A DNA stretch of 64,000 nt from assembly GCF_014705615.1 (NCBI RefSeq), contig NZ_JACXJA010000003.1, positions 349,785 through 413,784 on the forward strand, read 5' to 3'. Under the pieces are notes generated by a model, which searched no databases, was not told where the DNA came from, and saw only the letters and a program-made list of their open reading frames with translations. Every line of letters starts with the position of its first letter. Positions within the stretch are counted from its first letter, which is position 1. Made by a program: the position numbers and the translations under genes. The DNA is from Paenibacillus oceani. Its GTDB lineage: Bacteria; Bacillota; Bacilli; Paenibacillales; NBRC-103111. Of the stretch, positions 1 through 9,409 are shown in pieces.

Positions 1-1
1 T

Positions 2-376
2 CCTCAGATGACCGGAGGTCCTTGCGGATGCCAGGGCGGCGGCCATCATCATGCTGGGGTTCCGTACGGCATGCACTTCGGGATGCCATACGGGATGCCT
101 TATGCGATGCCGGGTGTTATACCGGGCATGTTCAGCCCGCAGCAAACGATGTCGCCGCACGCATCGTGGATGAATAAGGATGACTTCGGCTGCGACGACC
201 GGATGGGAGATATCGGCCTTGACTCGATTGCCCGGGAGCAAGAAGTCCGCACGGACCAAGCGGTTTCGTCTGGCACCGTCTCCAAAGCGTCCGTCAGCAC
301 CAAAACTAGAGCTCCGAAGCGGAAAAGCCCGGCAAAACGTGAGAAAAGACAAAATCAGCCGTGGATTCGGAGATAA
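2..376 (+). CDS. C-terminal part of a spore coat-like protein, possibly SafA (5' end outside window)
   Basis: The frame is open from the left edge, so the true start lies outside the window and only about 124 C-terminal residues are seen. The fragment opens with a Gly/His/Cys-rich stretch, continues with a Met-Pro-Tyr-Gly-rich run and ends in a Lys/Arg-rich tail finishing PWIRR. Low-complexity composition of this kind is common in spore coat and cortex-coat interface proteins, and the next gene, bofC, is sporulation-specific. In Bacillus subtilis the LysM coat morphogenetic gene safA lies in this neighbourhood. The SafA assignment is inference from context and composition; the diagnostic LysM domain would be upstream of the window. 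An internal ATG at 8 could be an alternative start, but no ribosome binding site precedes it. Confidence 0.55.
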   Translation, partial: PQMTGGPCGCQGGGHHHAGVPYGMHFGMPYGMPYAMPGVIPGMFSPQQTMSPHASWMNKDDFGCDDRMGDIGLDSIAREQEVRTDQAVSSGTVSKASVSTKTRAPKRKSPAKREKRQNQPWIRR

Positions 377-412
377 CGGTCTGACGGATACCGCCTCAAG
401 TATAACAGCAGT

Positions 413-454
413 CCCCTTTGGGAAAACTAGAAAAAAAATCTAGTACCAGAGGGG
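413..454 (+). promoter_or_regulatory. Hairpin that sequesters the bofC ribosome binding site
   Basis: CCCCTTTGG at 413-421 pairs with CCAGAGGGG at 446-454 (one G-U pair), and inside it ACTAGA at 426-431 pairs perfectly with TCTAGT at 439-444. The right arm contains the AGGGG ribosome binding site of bofC, 6 nt before its ATG at 461. No U-run follows, so it does not read as a normal terminator. Translational control is inference. Confidence 0.6.
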
Positions 455-460
455 ATTGCC

Positions 461-1153
461 ATGAACTTGTCAAGCTTGTACAAACAACTGAAAAAGCGTC
501 TTCGCCAAAAAAGACGATGGTTGTCGCTTGGCTTTTTCATTGCTGCGGCAGCCGTAGGCTTGTTAACCTTATTCGGTTCCCGTTCCCCGGACATTGCGGG
601 AGACGCCGCTTTGACGGCGGAAACGCTCGCTGCCGTTCGCGGCGGACAGGCTCCGCAGGCGTACGTGTCGGAAGAACAGCGCCAGACATTGGAGCAAATC
701 CGGGCCGAAGGCGGAACGAGGGACGTATTTGTGCGCAGGAGTTATGTGTGCGGAGAAGAGCACGGGTTGACCGGACGAATGGGAACCGAGGAGATTATGA
801 GTTTCCATCAGGAGCACCCGACGTGGAAAGTCGAGCTGGACGCCAACGGAAGCGTGACATTTACGGAACAGATCGACGATTTGTCCCCGGCCTGCAAGCA
901 GAACGCCTATTTCGGAGTGGACAAAACCGGCAACTTGTCCTTGTTCGAAGGACCGCCGGATAACGAGAAAGTGATCCGCACCTTCTTCCAGCTTAACACC
1001 GGTTACTTGGAGAGCAGTCTGCCCCACAATTCGCTGGAAGAGCTGAAGAAGGGCATTCCCGTGATCGATATGGCGGAGTACAACAGCGTTCTCTCCACAT
1101 TCAGCGAGTTTGCCGTCGAGGCTGCGGAAAACGTGATGATTCCGGCGCAGTAG
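461..1153 (+). CDS. bofC: BofC, intercompartmental sporulation checkpoint protein
   Basis: BofC (bypass of forespore C) is a forespore-made protein that, in Bacillus subtilis, acts in the intermembrane space and restrains SpoIVB-dependent activation of pro-sigma-K processing. The 230-residue product has a basic N-terminus and one hydrophobic segment (about residues 21-39), consistent with a signal anchor. It carries the family hallmark YVCGEE at residues 95-100 and the C-terminal-domain motif around CKQNAYFG, whose Cys is residue 145. The ATG at 461 follows AGGGG by 6 nt; that site is buried in a hairpin. The neighbouring ruv-queA-tgt genes match the Bacillus arrangement. The family call is firm; the regulatory role is taken from the family. 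Confidence 0.9.
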   Translation: MNLSSLYKQLKKRLRQKRRWLSLGFFIAAAAVGLLTLFGSRSPDIAGDAALTAETLAAVRGGQAPQAYVSEEQRQTLEQIRAEGGTRDVFVRRSYVCGEEHGLTGRMGTEEIMSFHQEHPTWKVELDANGSVTFTEQIDDLSPACKQNAYFGVDKTGNLSLFEGPPDNEKVIRTFFQLNTGYLESSLPHNSLEELKKGIPVIDMAEYNSVLSTFSEFAVEAAENVMIPAQ

Positions 1154-1160
1154 AAGTCCG

Positions 1161-1181
1161 GCTAGCGCCTGAGGCGCTAGC
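1161..1181 (+). terminator. Hairpin after bofC (no U-tract)
   Basis: GCTAGCGCC (1161-1169) and GGCGCTAGC (1173-1181) form a perfect 9-bp stem with a TGA loop 7 nt downstream of the bofC stop. No thymine run follows, so it may protect the 3' end or be a weak terminator. Confidence 0.4.
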
Positions 1182-1313
1182 TGGGTCTGGTCGGCTATGC
1201 CGTCAGGGCCTACAGGTAGTGTGGGGCAGATGCAGGTAACGAATCGTGCATGTTCCTGCGCGCAAATTTATGATGCATGAAAGATTTTGATAGACACGCC
1301 TCTCTTTTTGCTG

Positions 1314-1344
1314 AACATCGCCATAATTGCTGGCGATGTTTTTT
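1314..1344 (+). terminator. Intrinsic terminator
   Basis: A 10-bp stem (1314-1323 with 1331-1340; arms AACATCGCCA and TGGCGATGTT) is followed by a T-run at 1339-1344. It lies about 160 bp past bofC with no other gene between, so it most likely ends the bofC transcript. Confidence 0.75.
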
Positions 1345-1500
1345 GTTGATCGATTCGGCCAATAAGTTTAAGTTCTTCGCCGTGGTCGAGTGGAAAAGAG
1401 GTGTCTCCCTTGACGAGTCAGCAAGTCGCAAGTCGTTCATCGCGGGTGGAAAGCGTTTGAACCTTCTGCCCTGCTTCAAGCGTGGAAGGGATGGACCGAG

Positions 1501-1640
1501 TAAGAGCGGTTTGGAGCTCCTAAAATCGGCAAAAAGGGTGCAGTCGCCATCAGTGGGTTGAAATAAGAGGTACGAACCGCCTTTATCCGCTCTCGTTTTG
1601 CGAAAAGGCCGAAAATAGGAGGTGCGAAAGACTCGTATTA
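1501..1640. repeat. Degenerate array of a dispersed 25-bp repeat, three copies
   Basis: Copies sit at 1501-1524 (plus), 1562-1586 (minus) and 1614-1640 (minus, degenerate), about 55-60 bp apart. The shared core in plus orientation is AAGAGCGGTTTGGANCTCTT or a variant, with inverted ends AAGAG and CTCTT. The same family recurs at 27909-28098 and 63901-63938. Confidence 0.6.
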
Positions 1641-2084
1641 AGTTTAGAACCTGCGCGCATACGTTTTGACGAAGGGAAACGCAACCTGTTCGCACAAGCA
1701 AGATCTTTTCGTTCCGCAACTAGAGTCGAGTGGTTCCCCTAAAACCTTATCAACAAGCAGCTGGAGCGAAAGTACCCACCATCCCTCACAGGGGCTTGAA
1801 TAATAAAATGGACTTTACAGGCGTTTTTTGGCCCGAAGAGCAGGAGGATGGAAGGCATTTCTGCGTAGTCGCAGGAAATTTAGCAAACGGACCTCATTTC
1901 GGCGTATTTCGTGAAAGTTCCTGTGCGTATGCAGCAATCTGCTTCATCTTCCGTTGTATTCGGGGGATTGCTGGTGCTGAACAGGAATCGGTCCGAGAGC
2001 GGCTGACGCTCGCTCCCTCCGCTCCAAGGCAAACGCGACAAAACCCGTTTTTTGCACTTGTGCAAAAGTCGCGTCCTCAGCCGC

Positions 2085-2113
2085 TGTCCAACCCCGGCCC
2101 ACTTTGTTATAAT
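2085..2113 (+). promoter_or_regulatory. Promoter of the ruvC-ruvA-ruvB operon
   Basis: A consensus TATAAT (2108-2113) is preceded by TG at 2105-2106, giving an extended -10. The -35 region 17 bp upstream (TGTCCA, 2085-2090) is poor, as is usual with extended -10 promoters. It lies about 50 bp upstream of the ruvC start. Confidence 0.6.
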
Positions 2114-2163
2114 GGTAAATTGAATACATATGTTCGCTTATCGGCAGAGAGAGAGGGACTTTT

Positions 2164-2667
2164 GTGCGCGTATTGGGCATAGACCCGGGAATTGCGATCG
2201 TCGGCTTCGGCTTTATCGATAAGCAGGGACACAAGCTGACTCCGGTCCAGTTCGGCAGCATCCAGACGGAAGCGAATACCGATTCCGCCGTGCGGCTGCA
2301 GGAAATTTACGAAGCGACGGTCCATTTGATCGACAAATACAAGCCGGATGCGGTGGCGATCGAGAAGCTGTTCTTTAACAAAAACGTTACGACTGCTCTG
2401 ACGGTTGGTCAGGCGCGGGGCGTGCTGATGCTGGCGGCTGTGCAGAAAGGAATTCCGATTGCAGAGTACACCCCGCTTCAGGTGAAGCAGGCGATCGTCG
2501 GATACGGAAAAGCGGAAAAAAAGCAGGTGCAGGAAATGGTCCGCATGTTTTTGAAGCTGGCGTCCGTACCCAAGCCGGATGACGTGGCCGACGCTTTGGC
2601 GATCGCCATCTGTCACGCGCATTCCGCCGGCCTGCAGCAAAAATTGAACGGAGTTGGGAAGTCATGA
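2164..2667 (+). CDS. ruvC: RuvC, crossover junction endodeoxyribonuclease
   Basis: RuvC resolves Holliday junctions by paired metal-dependent cuts, working with the RuvAB branch-migration motor. The 167-residue product has the RNase H-fold N-terminus VLGIDPG with the first catalytic Asp at residue 7, the second acidic residue in VAIEKLFF (Glu68), and the C-terminal acidic cluster KPDDVADAL. It starts with GTG at 2164, preceded by a GAGAGGGA ribosome binding site. Its last codons overlap ruvA (ATGA), so the two are translationally coupled. Bacillus subtilis has no RuvC and uses RecU, so its presence here is a clade-level difference. Length and motifs are normal for the family. Confidence 0.96.
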   Translation: MRVLGIDPGIAIVGFGFIDKQGHKLTPVQFGSIQTEANTDSAVRLQEIYEATVHLIDKYKPDAVAIEKLFFNKNVTTALTVGQARGVLMLAAVQKGIPIAEYTPLQVKQAIVGYGKAEKKQVQEMVRMFLKLASVPKPDDVADALAIAICHAHSAGLQQKLNGVGKS

Positions 2668-3287
2668 TCGATTTTTTGCGCGGAAAAGTGGCGCACCGGG
2701 AAACGGATTACGTCGTGATCGACGTACAGGGGGTTGGCTACCGCGTGTTTTGTCCGAACCCGTTCGTATTTCCGGATAAACCGGAAGACGTTACGGTATT
2801 CACCCACCATCATGTGCGCGAGGATGCGATCCTGCTGTTCGGCTTCGCATCTCGGGACGAACAGTCGCTGTTCCGGCGGCTGATTGACGTCACCGGAATC
2901 GGACCGAAGGTGGCGCTCGGCATCTTGTCCGGCGGCCGTCCGGAGGCGGTCGTGGCCGCGATCCAGCAGGAGAATGTGACGTTTCTGATGAAGCTGCCGG
3001 GGATCGGCAAAAAAACGGCGCAGCGGATCATTCTCGACTTGAAAGATAAACTCGGCGCGGTAACGTCCCGCTTCGACGGAGCGGTGCTTGCCGAGGCGCT
3101 GCAGCAGGCCGGAACGGATTCTTCCGGGGGCGGAGCCTGGGCGGAGGCGAAGGAAGCGCTGCTCGCGCTCGGATATACGGAAGCCGAAGCGGATCGCGCC
3201 TGGCAGACCGTGAAGGCAAAGGCCAAAGAGAGCGACCCGGCAGACACGCTTATTAAGCTGGCTCTTCAAGCGCTTTACGCCGGCTGA
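2664..3287 (+). CDS. ruvA: RuvA, Holliday junction-binding subunit
   Basis: RuvA tetramers bind four-way junctions and load the RuvB motor for branch migration. The 207-residue protein starts MIDFLRGKV and has the OB-fold domain I, then tandem helix-hairpin-helix motifs (TGIGPKVAL and LPGIGKKTAQR, about residues 75-125), a flexible acidic/Ala-rich linker, and a C-terminal domain III (about residues 155-205) that contacts RuvB. The ATG overlaps the ruvC stop by 4 nt. It is followed by ruvB after 45 bp in the same transcript. Nothing is unusual. Confidence 0.97.
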   Translation: MIDFLRGKVAHRETDYVVIDVQGVGYRVFCPNPFVFPDKPEDVTVFTHHHVREDAILLFGFASRDEQSLFRRLIDVTGIGPKVALGILSGGRPEAVVAAIQQENVTFLMKLPGIGKKTAQRIILDLKDKLGAVTSRFDGAVLAEALQQAGTDSSGGGAWAEAKEALLALGYTEAEADRAWQTVKAKAKESDPADTLIKLALQALYAG

Positions 3288-3332
3288 TGCCGGCCGCGGG
3301 GCTACAACGAATGACAAGGAGGGCGACGGCAA

Positions 3333-4346
3333 ATGGAGGATCGGATCATTTCGGCCCATTTGATGATGGAAGATGAGACTGTGGAGCTCAGTCTCCGTCC
3401 TCGCTATTTGGCGGAATATATCGGACAGTCGCAAGTGAAGGAAAACTTGAAAATTTACATCGAAGCGGCCAAAATGCGCAAGGAAGCGCTGGATCACGTG
3501 CTGCTGTACGGACCTCCGGGTCTCGGCAAGACGACGCTGTCGAACATAATCGCCAACGAGCTTGGCGTGAACATCCGGACGACCTCCGGTCCGGCTATCG
3601 AACGTCCGGGCGATCTCGCGGCGATTTTGACCAACCTCCAGGAAGGGGACGTCTTGTTCATCGATGAAATCCACCGGCTGCACCGCACCGTTGAAGAGGT
3701 GCTGTATCCGGCGATGGAGGACTTCGCGCTTGATATTATTATCGGCAAAGGCCCGAGCGCGCGTTCGGTCAGGCTCGATCTGCCGGCTTTCACGCTGGTC
3801 GGGGCCACGACGAGGGCAGGACTGCTGTCCGCGCCGCTCCGGGACCGGTTCGGCGTTGTCAGCCGGCTTGAATATTACACGGTGGACGAGCTAAGTTATA
3901 TCGTCAGCCGGGCCGCGGACATTTTGCAGGTCAGCATCGTCGGAGAGGCGGCGGACGAGATCGGCAAACGTTCGCGAGGCACGCCGCGGATCGCCAATCG
4001 GCTGTTGAAGCGGGTGCGGGATTATGCCCAGGTGCGGGGCGACGGAATTATTACGACCGAGATCGCCCGCGCGGCGCTTAAGCTGATCCAGGTCGACGAC
4101 CTCGGGCTCGACGAGATCGACCATAAGATGCTGCGCGCGATTATGACCAGCTTCCGGGGCGGGCCGGTCGGACTCGATACGATCGCCGCTACGATCGGCG
4201 AAGAGAGCCAGACGATCGAGGATGTGTACGAACCTTATTTGCTTCAAATCGGATTTTTGCAGCGCACGCCGCGGGGGAGGACGGTTACCGCCGCCGCATA
4301 CCGGCATCTCGGTCTTCCGGTTCCTTCCGAAGGCGGCAGCAGCTAG
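3333..4346 (+). CDS. ruvB: RuvB, Holliday junction branch-migration ATPase
   Basis: RuvB is the AAA+ hexameric motor that pumps DNA through the RuvA-bound junction. The 337-residue protein has Walker A GPPGLGKT at residues 60-67, Walker B in VLFIDEIHR, sensor 1 in LVGATTRAG, and the C-terminal winged-helix domain (about residues 255-330) with [12 protein letters not shown] strong AAGGAGG ribosome binding site precedes the ATG at 3333. The stop is 29 bp before the chosen start of the SpoIID-domain gene. Length and motif order are standard. Confidence 0.97.
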   Translation: MEDRIISAHLMMEDETVELSLRPRYLAEYIGQSQVKENLKIYIEAAKMRKEALDHVLLYGPPGLGKTTLSNIIANELGVNIRTTSGPAIERPGDLAAILTNLQEGDVLFIDEIHRLHRTVEEVLYPAMEDFALDIIIGKGPSARSVRLDLPAFTLVGATTRAGLLSAPLRDRFGVVSRLEYYTVDELSYIVSRAADILQVSIVGEAADEIGKRSRGTPRIANRLLKRVRDYAQVRGDGIITTEIARAALKLIQVDDLGLDEIDHKMLRAIMTSFRGGPVGLDTIAATIGEESQTIEDVYEPYLLQIGFLQRTPRGRTVTAAAYRHLGLPVPSEGGSS

Positions 4347-4375
4347 ATGTGCTATCCAAAGGAGAGATGGAACCG

Positions 4376-6481
4376 ATGACGAGACGAGTTCGGCCCCGGA
4401 GATGGGCGGCCGTTTGGCTGGCGGCGATCGTGGCGGCTGTAATCAGCGTGCCCTCGGCCTTTACCGAAAGTTACGCCGCCGTGCCTAAGCTGGAGCACAT
4501 CCGGGTCGCATTGTTTCTGTCCAGCGGTACTACTTATAACGTTACCGTACCTGCCGTGACGCTGTCTTCCCCGAACGGGCTCGATATCGGCCGGCGAACC
4601 GCTTCCGGGTTCACGCAATGGTCGGCAGTAGCCCCTGGCGCGCAAGCCCGTTTCAGCGTGGACGGCTACCAGGTGTTCCTGCTGGAAACCGCCGATCAGG
4701 CGACCGCGAAGCTGCTTCAGCAGGCGCTCGGGGCTACCCAGGACAAACCTTACGTCTACCAATCGGTCAAGCTCGGCAAGACCGTCTATCAAGTATACGC
4801 AGGCATGTATGGCTCCAAGGAAGAAGCGAATGCGGCAAAGCAGCGGATCGCGGTTAACGCTTCTGCGGCTGCGCTGCTCAAGGGGGCGGCAACGACCGTA
4901 ACCGGCCCGCTTCATTGGAATGCCGGCGATTACGCCTCGGAAGCGGAAGCGGCGGGACAAGCCACGGCACTGCGTCAGCAGGGGCTCGACGCATGGCCCG
5001 TTATCTTGGAGACGGCGGGCGCTTCGTCTTACGCCGTATGGATCGGGGAAGCGGCCGATGCCGAGCATTTGAACACAGTCAAAGCGCAGGCCGCGAAAAT
5101 ATCGCCGAACCTCGCGTTGAAGCCGGTCGATCCGGCAGCTCCTTATTTGCTCAAAAGGGACGAATGGACAGGGACCGCTGCGATTCCGCATTATTCGTTT
5201 AATCCCGATGCGCATCAAGTGTGGGTGGCTCCGAAGGACGGAACTGCGGCCATCGCCGAAAAAAGCGGTCGGCAGTATCGGGGGGCGCTGGAGCTGAGCC
5301 GGCATAACGGCAAGCTTGCGGTCGTGAACGAACTGCCGTTCGAGCAGTACCTCGTATCCGTCGTCGGAGGGGAGCTGGGCGAATCGTGGCCGGCCGAGGC
5401 TTTGAAGGCGCAAGCCGTCTCCGCGCGCACGTTCGCGCTGAGCCTTGGGACAAAGTATCAGATTGCGCACGTCTCCGACTCCTCCAACGATCAGGTTTAT
5501 TACGGCGTACAGCAGGAAGGGCCGAACGGGACGGCTGCGGTTGCGGCGACGGCCGGAGAAGTAATTGTATCGAACGGCGAGCTGATCATGCCGTATTTCT
5601 ATTCGAACGGCGGCGGATTGACCGGCGACCCGGTCGAGGTGTGGGGACAGCCGATTCCGTACATCAAGTCGGTACAGAGTCCCGACGAGGCTGCGGAGAA
5701 AAACAAGCTGTTATGGCACCGCGTGTCGCTGCCGGGCGGCAAGATCGGTTATATCCGCGAAGATCTGGTCAAGGAATCGGGGGAGCGGAACGGCGCAGGC
5801 TTGCCTGTCGTAACGGTTCAGAGTGCGGACGTAAACGTGCGTCCGGCCCCGTATGTCGACGATGTCCGAAATGGCCCGATTGCAAAGGTCTCCACAGGAG
5901 CCAAGCTCGTATCGCTTGGCAAAGCGCCGGAATCGAACGCGTACAGCTGGATTCGCGGCCCGTATACGGCGGACGAGCTGTTGAAACAGTTGAACGGGGT
6001 ACTAACGAAGCCGGTCGCCGGCAAGCTGGAGACGCTCGAGGTAAGCAAGCGCGGCCCGTCGGGCCGCGTCACGGAGCTGAAGGCCAACGGCCAGCCGATT
6101 CCGGTCGCCAAACCGGATCAGTACCGGAGCGCGCTGTTCAGTGCGCCGAGCACCCGGTTTGATATTGAGGAGACGGGACGGTATACTGTATCTGGAGCCG
6201 GCGGATTGACCCGCGCAGTCCAAGGATCGGCCGGAACGCTGTATGCGATTGGCGCAAACGGAGCTTCTGCTCCGCTGACCGGACCGAACCGGATTGTGCT
6301 CGGTGCGGAAGGCAGTGTCCGCGTCGCCACGAAGGACACGATGTTCCGTCTGACCGGAACCGGTTACGGGCACGGCCTCGGCATGTCCCAATGGGGAGCT
6401 CTCTCGCTTGCGGAGAGCGGACACGATTACAAAAGCATACTCATGCACTATTACAATGGGATTACTATAACTAAGGAATGA
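4376..6481 (+). CDS. SpoIID/LytB-domain secreted protein
   Basis: SpoIID-type proteins are lytic transglycosylase-like cell-wall enzymes; SpoIID itself drives septal peptidoglycan remodelling during engulfment. This 701-residue relative has an Arg-rich start and a hydrophobic signal segment (about residues 8-27), a SPOR-like repeat region (about 110-230), a SpoIID core with [18 protein letters not shown] and the conserved [10 protein letters not shown] segment (about 325-350), and a C-terminal motif [15 protein letters not shown]. The start at 4376 is preferred because AAAGGAGA (4358-4365) lies 11 nt upstream; earlier in-frame GTG 4349 and ATG 4367 have no usable spacing. Its stop overlaps the queA region by ATGA. 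It is larger than classical SpoIID (about 340 residues), so it is a paralog. Its role in sporulation is likely but inferred. Confidence 0.85.
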   Translation: MTRRVRPRRWAAVWLAAIVAAVISVPSAFTESYAAVPKLEHIRVALFLSSGTTYNVTVPAVTLSSPNGLDIGRRTASGFTQWSAVAPGAQARFSVDGYQVFLLETADQATAKLLQQALGATQDKPYVYQSVKLGKTVYQVYAGMYGSKEEANAAKQRIAVNASAAALLKGAATTVTGPLHWNAGDYASEAEAAGQATALRQQGLDAWPVILETAGASSYAVWIGEAADAEHLNTVKAQAAKISPNLALKPVDPAAPYLLKRDEWTGTAAIPHYSFNPDAHQVWVAPKDGTAAIAEKSGRQYRGALELSRHNGKLAVVNELPFEQYLVSVVGGELGESWPAEALKAQAVSARTFALSLGTKYQIAHVSDSSNDQVYYGVQQEGPNGTAAVAATAGEVIVSNGELIMPYFYSNGGGLTGDPVEVWGQPIPYIKSVQSPDEAAEKNKLLWHRVSLPGGKIGYIREDLVKESGERNGAGLPVVTVQSADVNVRPAPYVDDVRNGPIAKVSTGAKLVSLGKAPESNAYSWIRGPYTADELLKQLNGVLTKPVAGKLETLEVSKRGPSGRVTELKANGQPIPVAKPDQYRSALFSAPSTRFDIEETGRYTVSGAGGLTRAVQGSAGTLYAIGANGASAPLTGPNRIVLGAEGSVRVATKDTMFRLTGTGYGHGLGMSQWGALSLAESGHDYKSILMHYYNGITITKE

Positions 6482-6486
6482 CGGAT

Positions 6487-8747
<2,261 letters not shown>

Positions 8748-8765
8748 AAAGGAGGGACTAGACTC

Positions 8766-9110
8766 ATGTGGAATTATGCAGACGCAGCTGGGGCAGCGGC
8801 CTCACCTAACTTGCTCACGACGATTGTTCCGTTCGTACTGATGTTCGCCGTGTTGTATTTCTTGCTGATCCGCCCGCAGCAGAAGCGCCAGAAAACCCGC
8901 AACATGATGCTGAACCAGCTGAAAAAAGGGGACAAGGTTACGACGATCGGCGGCATGCACGGTACGATCATGGAGATCACGGATGATATCATCGTGCTTC
9001 GCGTCAACGATGCGACCAAGCTGACGTTCGACCGTTCGGCGATTAACGCGGTCAGCGCCTCCGCACCGGCCGCTGAGAAACCGGCTGAGAAGCCTGCCGA
9101 GAAAGCTTAA
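8766..9110 (+). CDS. yajC: YajC, Sec translocase accessory membrane protein
   Basis: YajC is a small single-pass membrane protein associated with SecDF-YidC and the SecYEG channel. The 114-residue product has one transmembrane helix (about residues 17-37), then the family signature LIRPQQKRQK, a KKGDKVTTIGGMHG segment, and a beta-rich cytosolic domain. The C-terminus is an Ala/Lys/Glu/Pro repeat (AEKPAEKPAEKA). AAAAGGAGG precedes the ATG. A strong terminator follows, closing the operon that starts at ruvC. SecD and SecF are encoded 12 kb downstream, separated here by an accessory island. Confidence 0.95.
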   Translation: MWNYADAAGAAASPNLLTTIVPFVLMFAVLYFLLIRPQQKRQKTRNMMLNQLKKGDKVTTIGGMHGTIMEITDDIIVLRVNDATKLTFDRSAINAVSASAPAAEKPAEKPAEKA

Positions 9111-9131
9111 TATGTAGTGAAATGGACAGAG

Positions 9132-9157
9132 GAGACCCGAGACGGTCTCTTTTTTTT
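9132..9157 (+). terminator. Terminator of the ruv-queA-tgt-yajC operon
   Basis: GAGACC (9132-9137) pairs with GGTCTC (9144-9149) around a 6-nt loop and is followed by eight thymines (9150-9157), 22 nt after the yajC stop. Confidence 0.9.
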
Positions 9158-9303
9158 GGACTATTTACTGAAATTGAGCCAGCAAGCCGTTTATCGCGTA
9201 CGCTCGGCGCTCTGCCCGGCATACGGCTCACGCAATCTCCTGATTTGTGGACTGTCGGATAATTTTTTTGGATGATTTGGCTTCCGGGCTGCGGACATTC
9301 CAG

Positions 9304-9309
9304 TATAAT
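9304..9309 (+). promoter_or_regulatory. Candidate -10 element for the rhamnosidase operon
   Basis: A perfect TATAAT lies 100 bp upstream of the rhamnosidase start. The region 17 bp upstream (9281-9286) does not resemble TTGACA, so activation by a regulator is possible. The rest of 9158-9409 shows no gene. Confidence 0.4.
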
Positions 9310-9409
9310 CAAGATGCGGCGCCATGAAGATCGGCGATTTGCCGCAATACCCATTCCGACAGGGCGGGAGAGGATGTTAGGTCTGAACCGGGAGAGGAGA
9401 AAGACAAAC

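Larger units (their letters stand above)
1154..2163. other. 1 kb non-coding stretch between bofC and ruvC
   Basis: No convincing gene is seen. The stretch holds a perfect hairpin just after bofC (1161-1181), an intrinsic terminator (1314-1344), three degenerate copies of a 25-bp dispersed repeat (1501-1640) and the ruvC promoter (-10 at 2108-2113). The only sizeable frame (1730-2182) lacks a ribosome binding site and recognisable features, and it overlaps the ruvC start. Confidence 0.6.

Noticed and set aside
1730..2182. 150-residue plus-strand frame before ruvC
   Set aside because: No ribosome binding site, mixed low-confidence composition, covers the ruvC promoter and overlaps its start.
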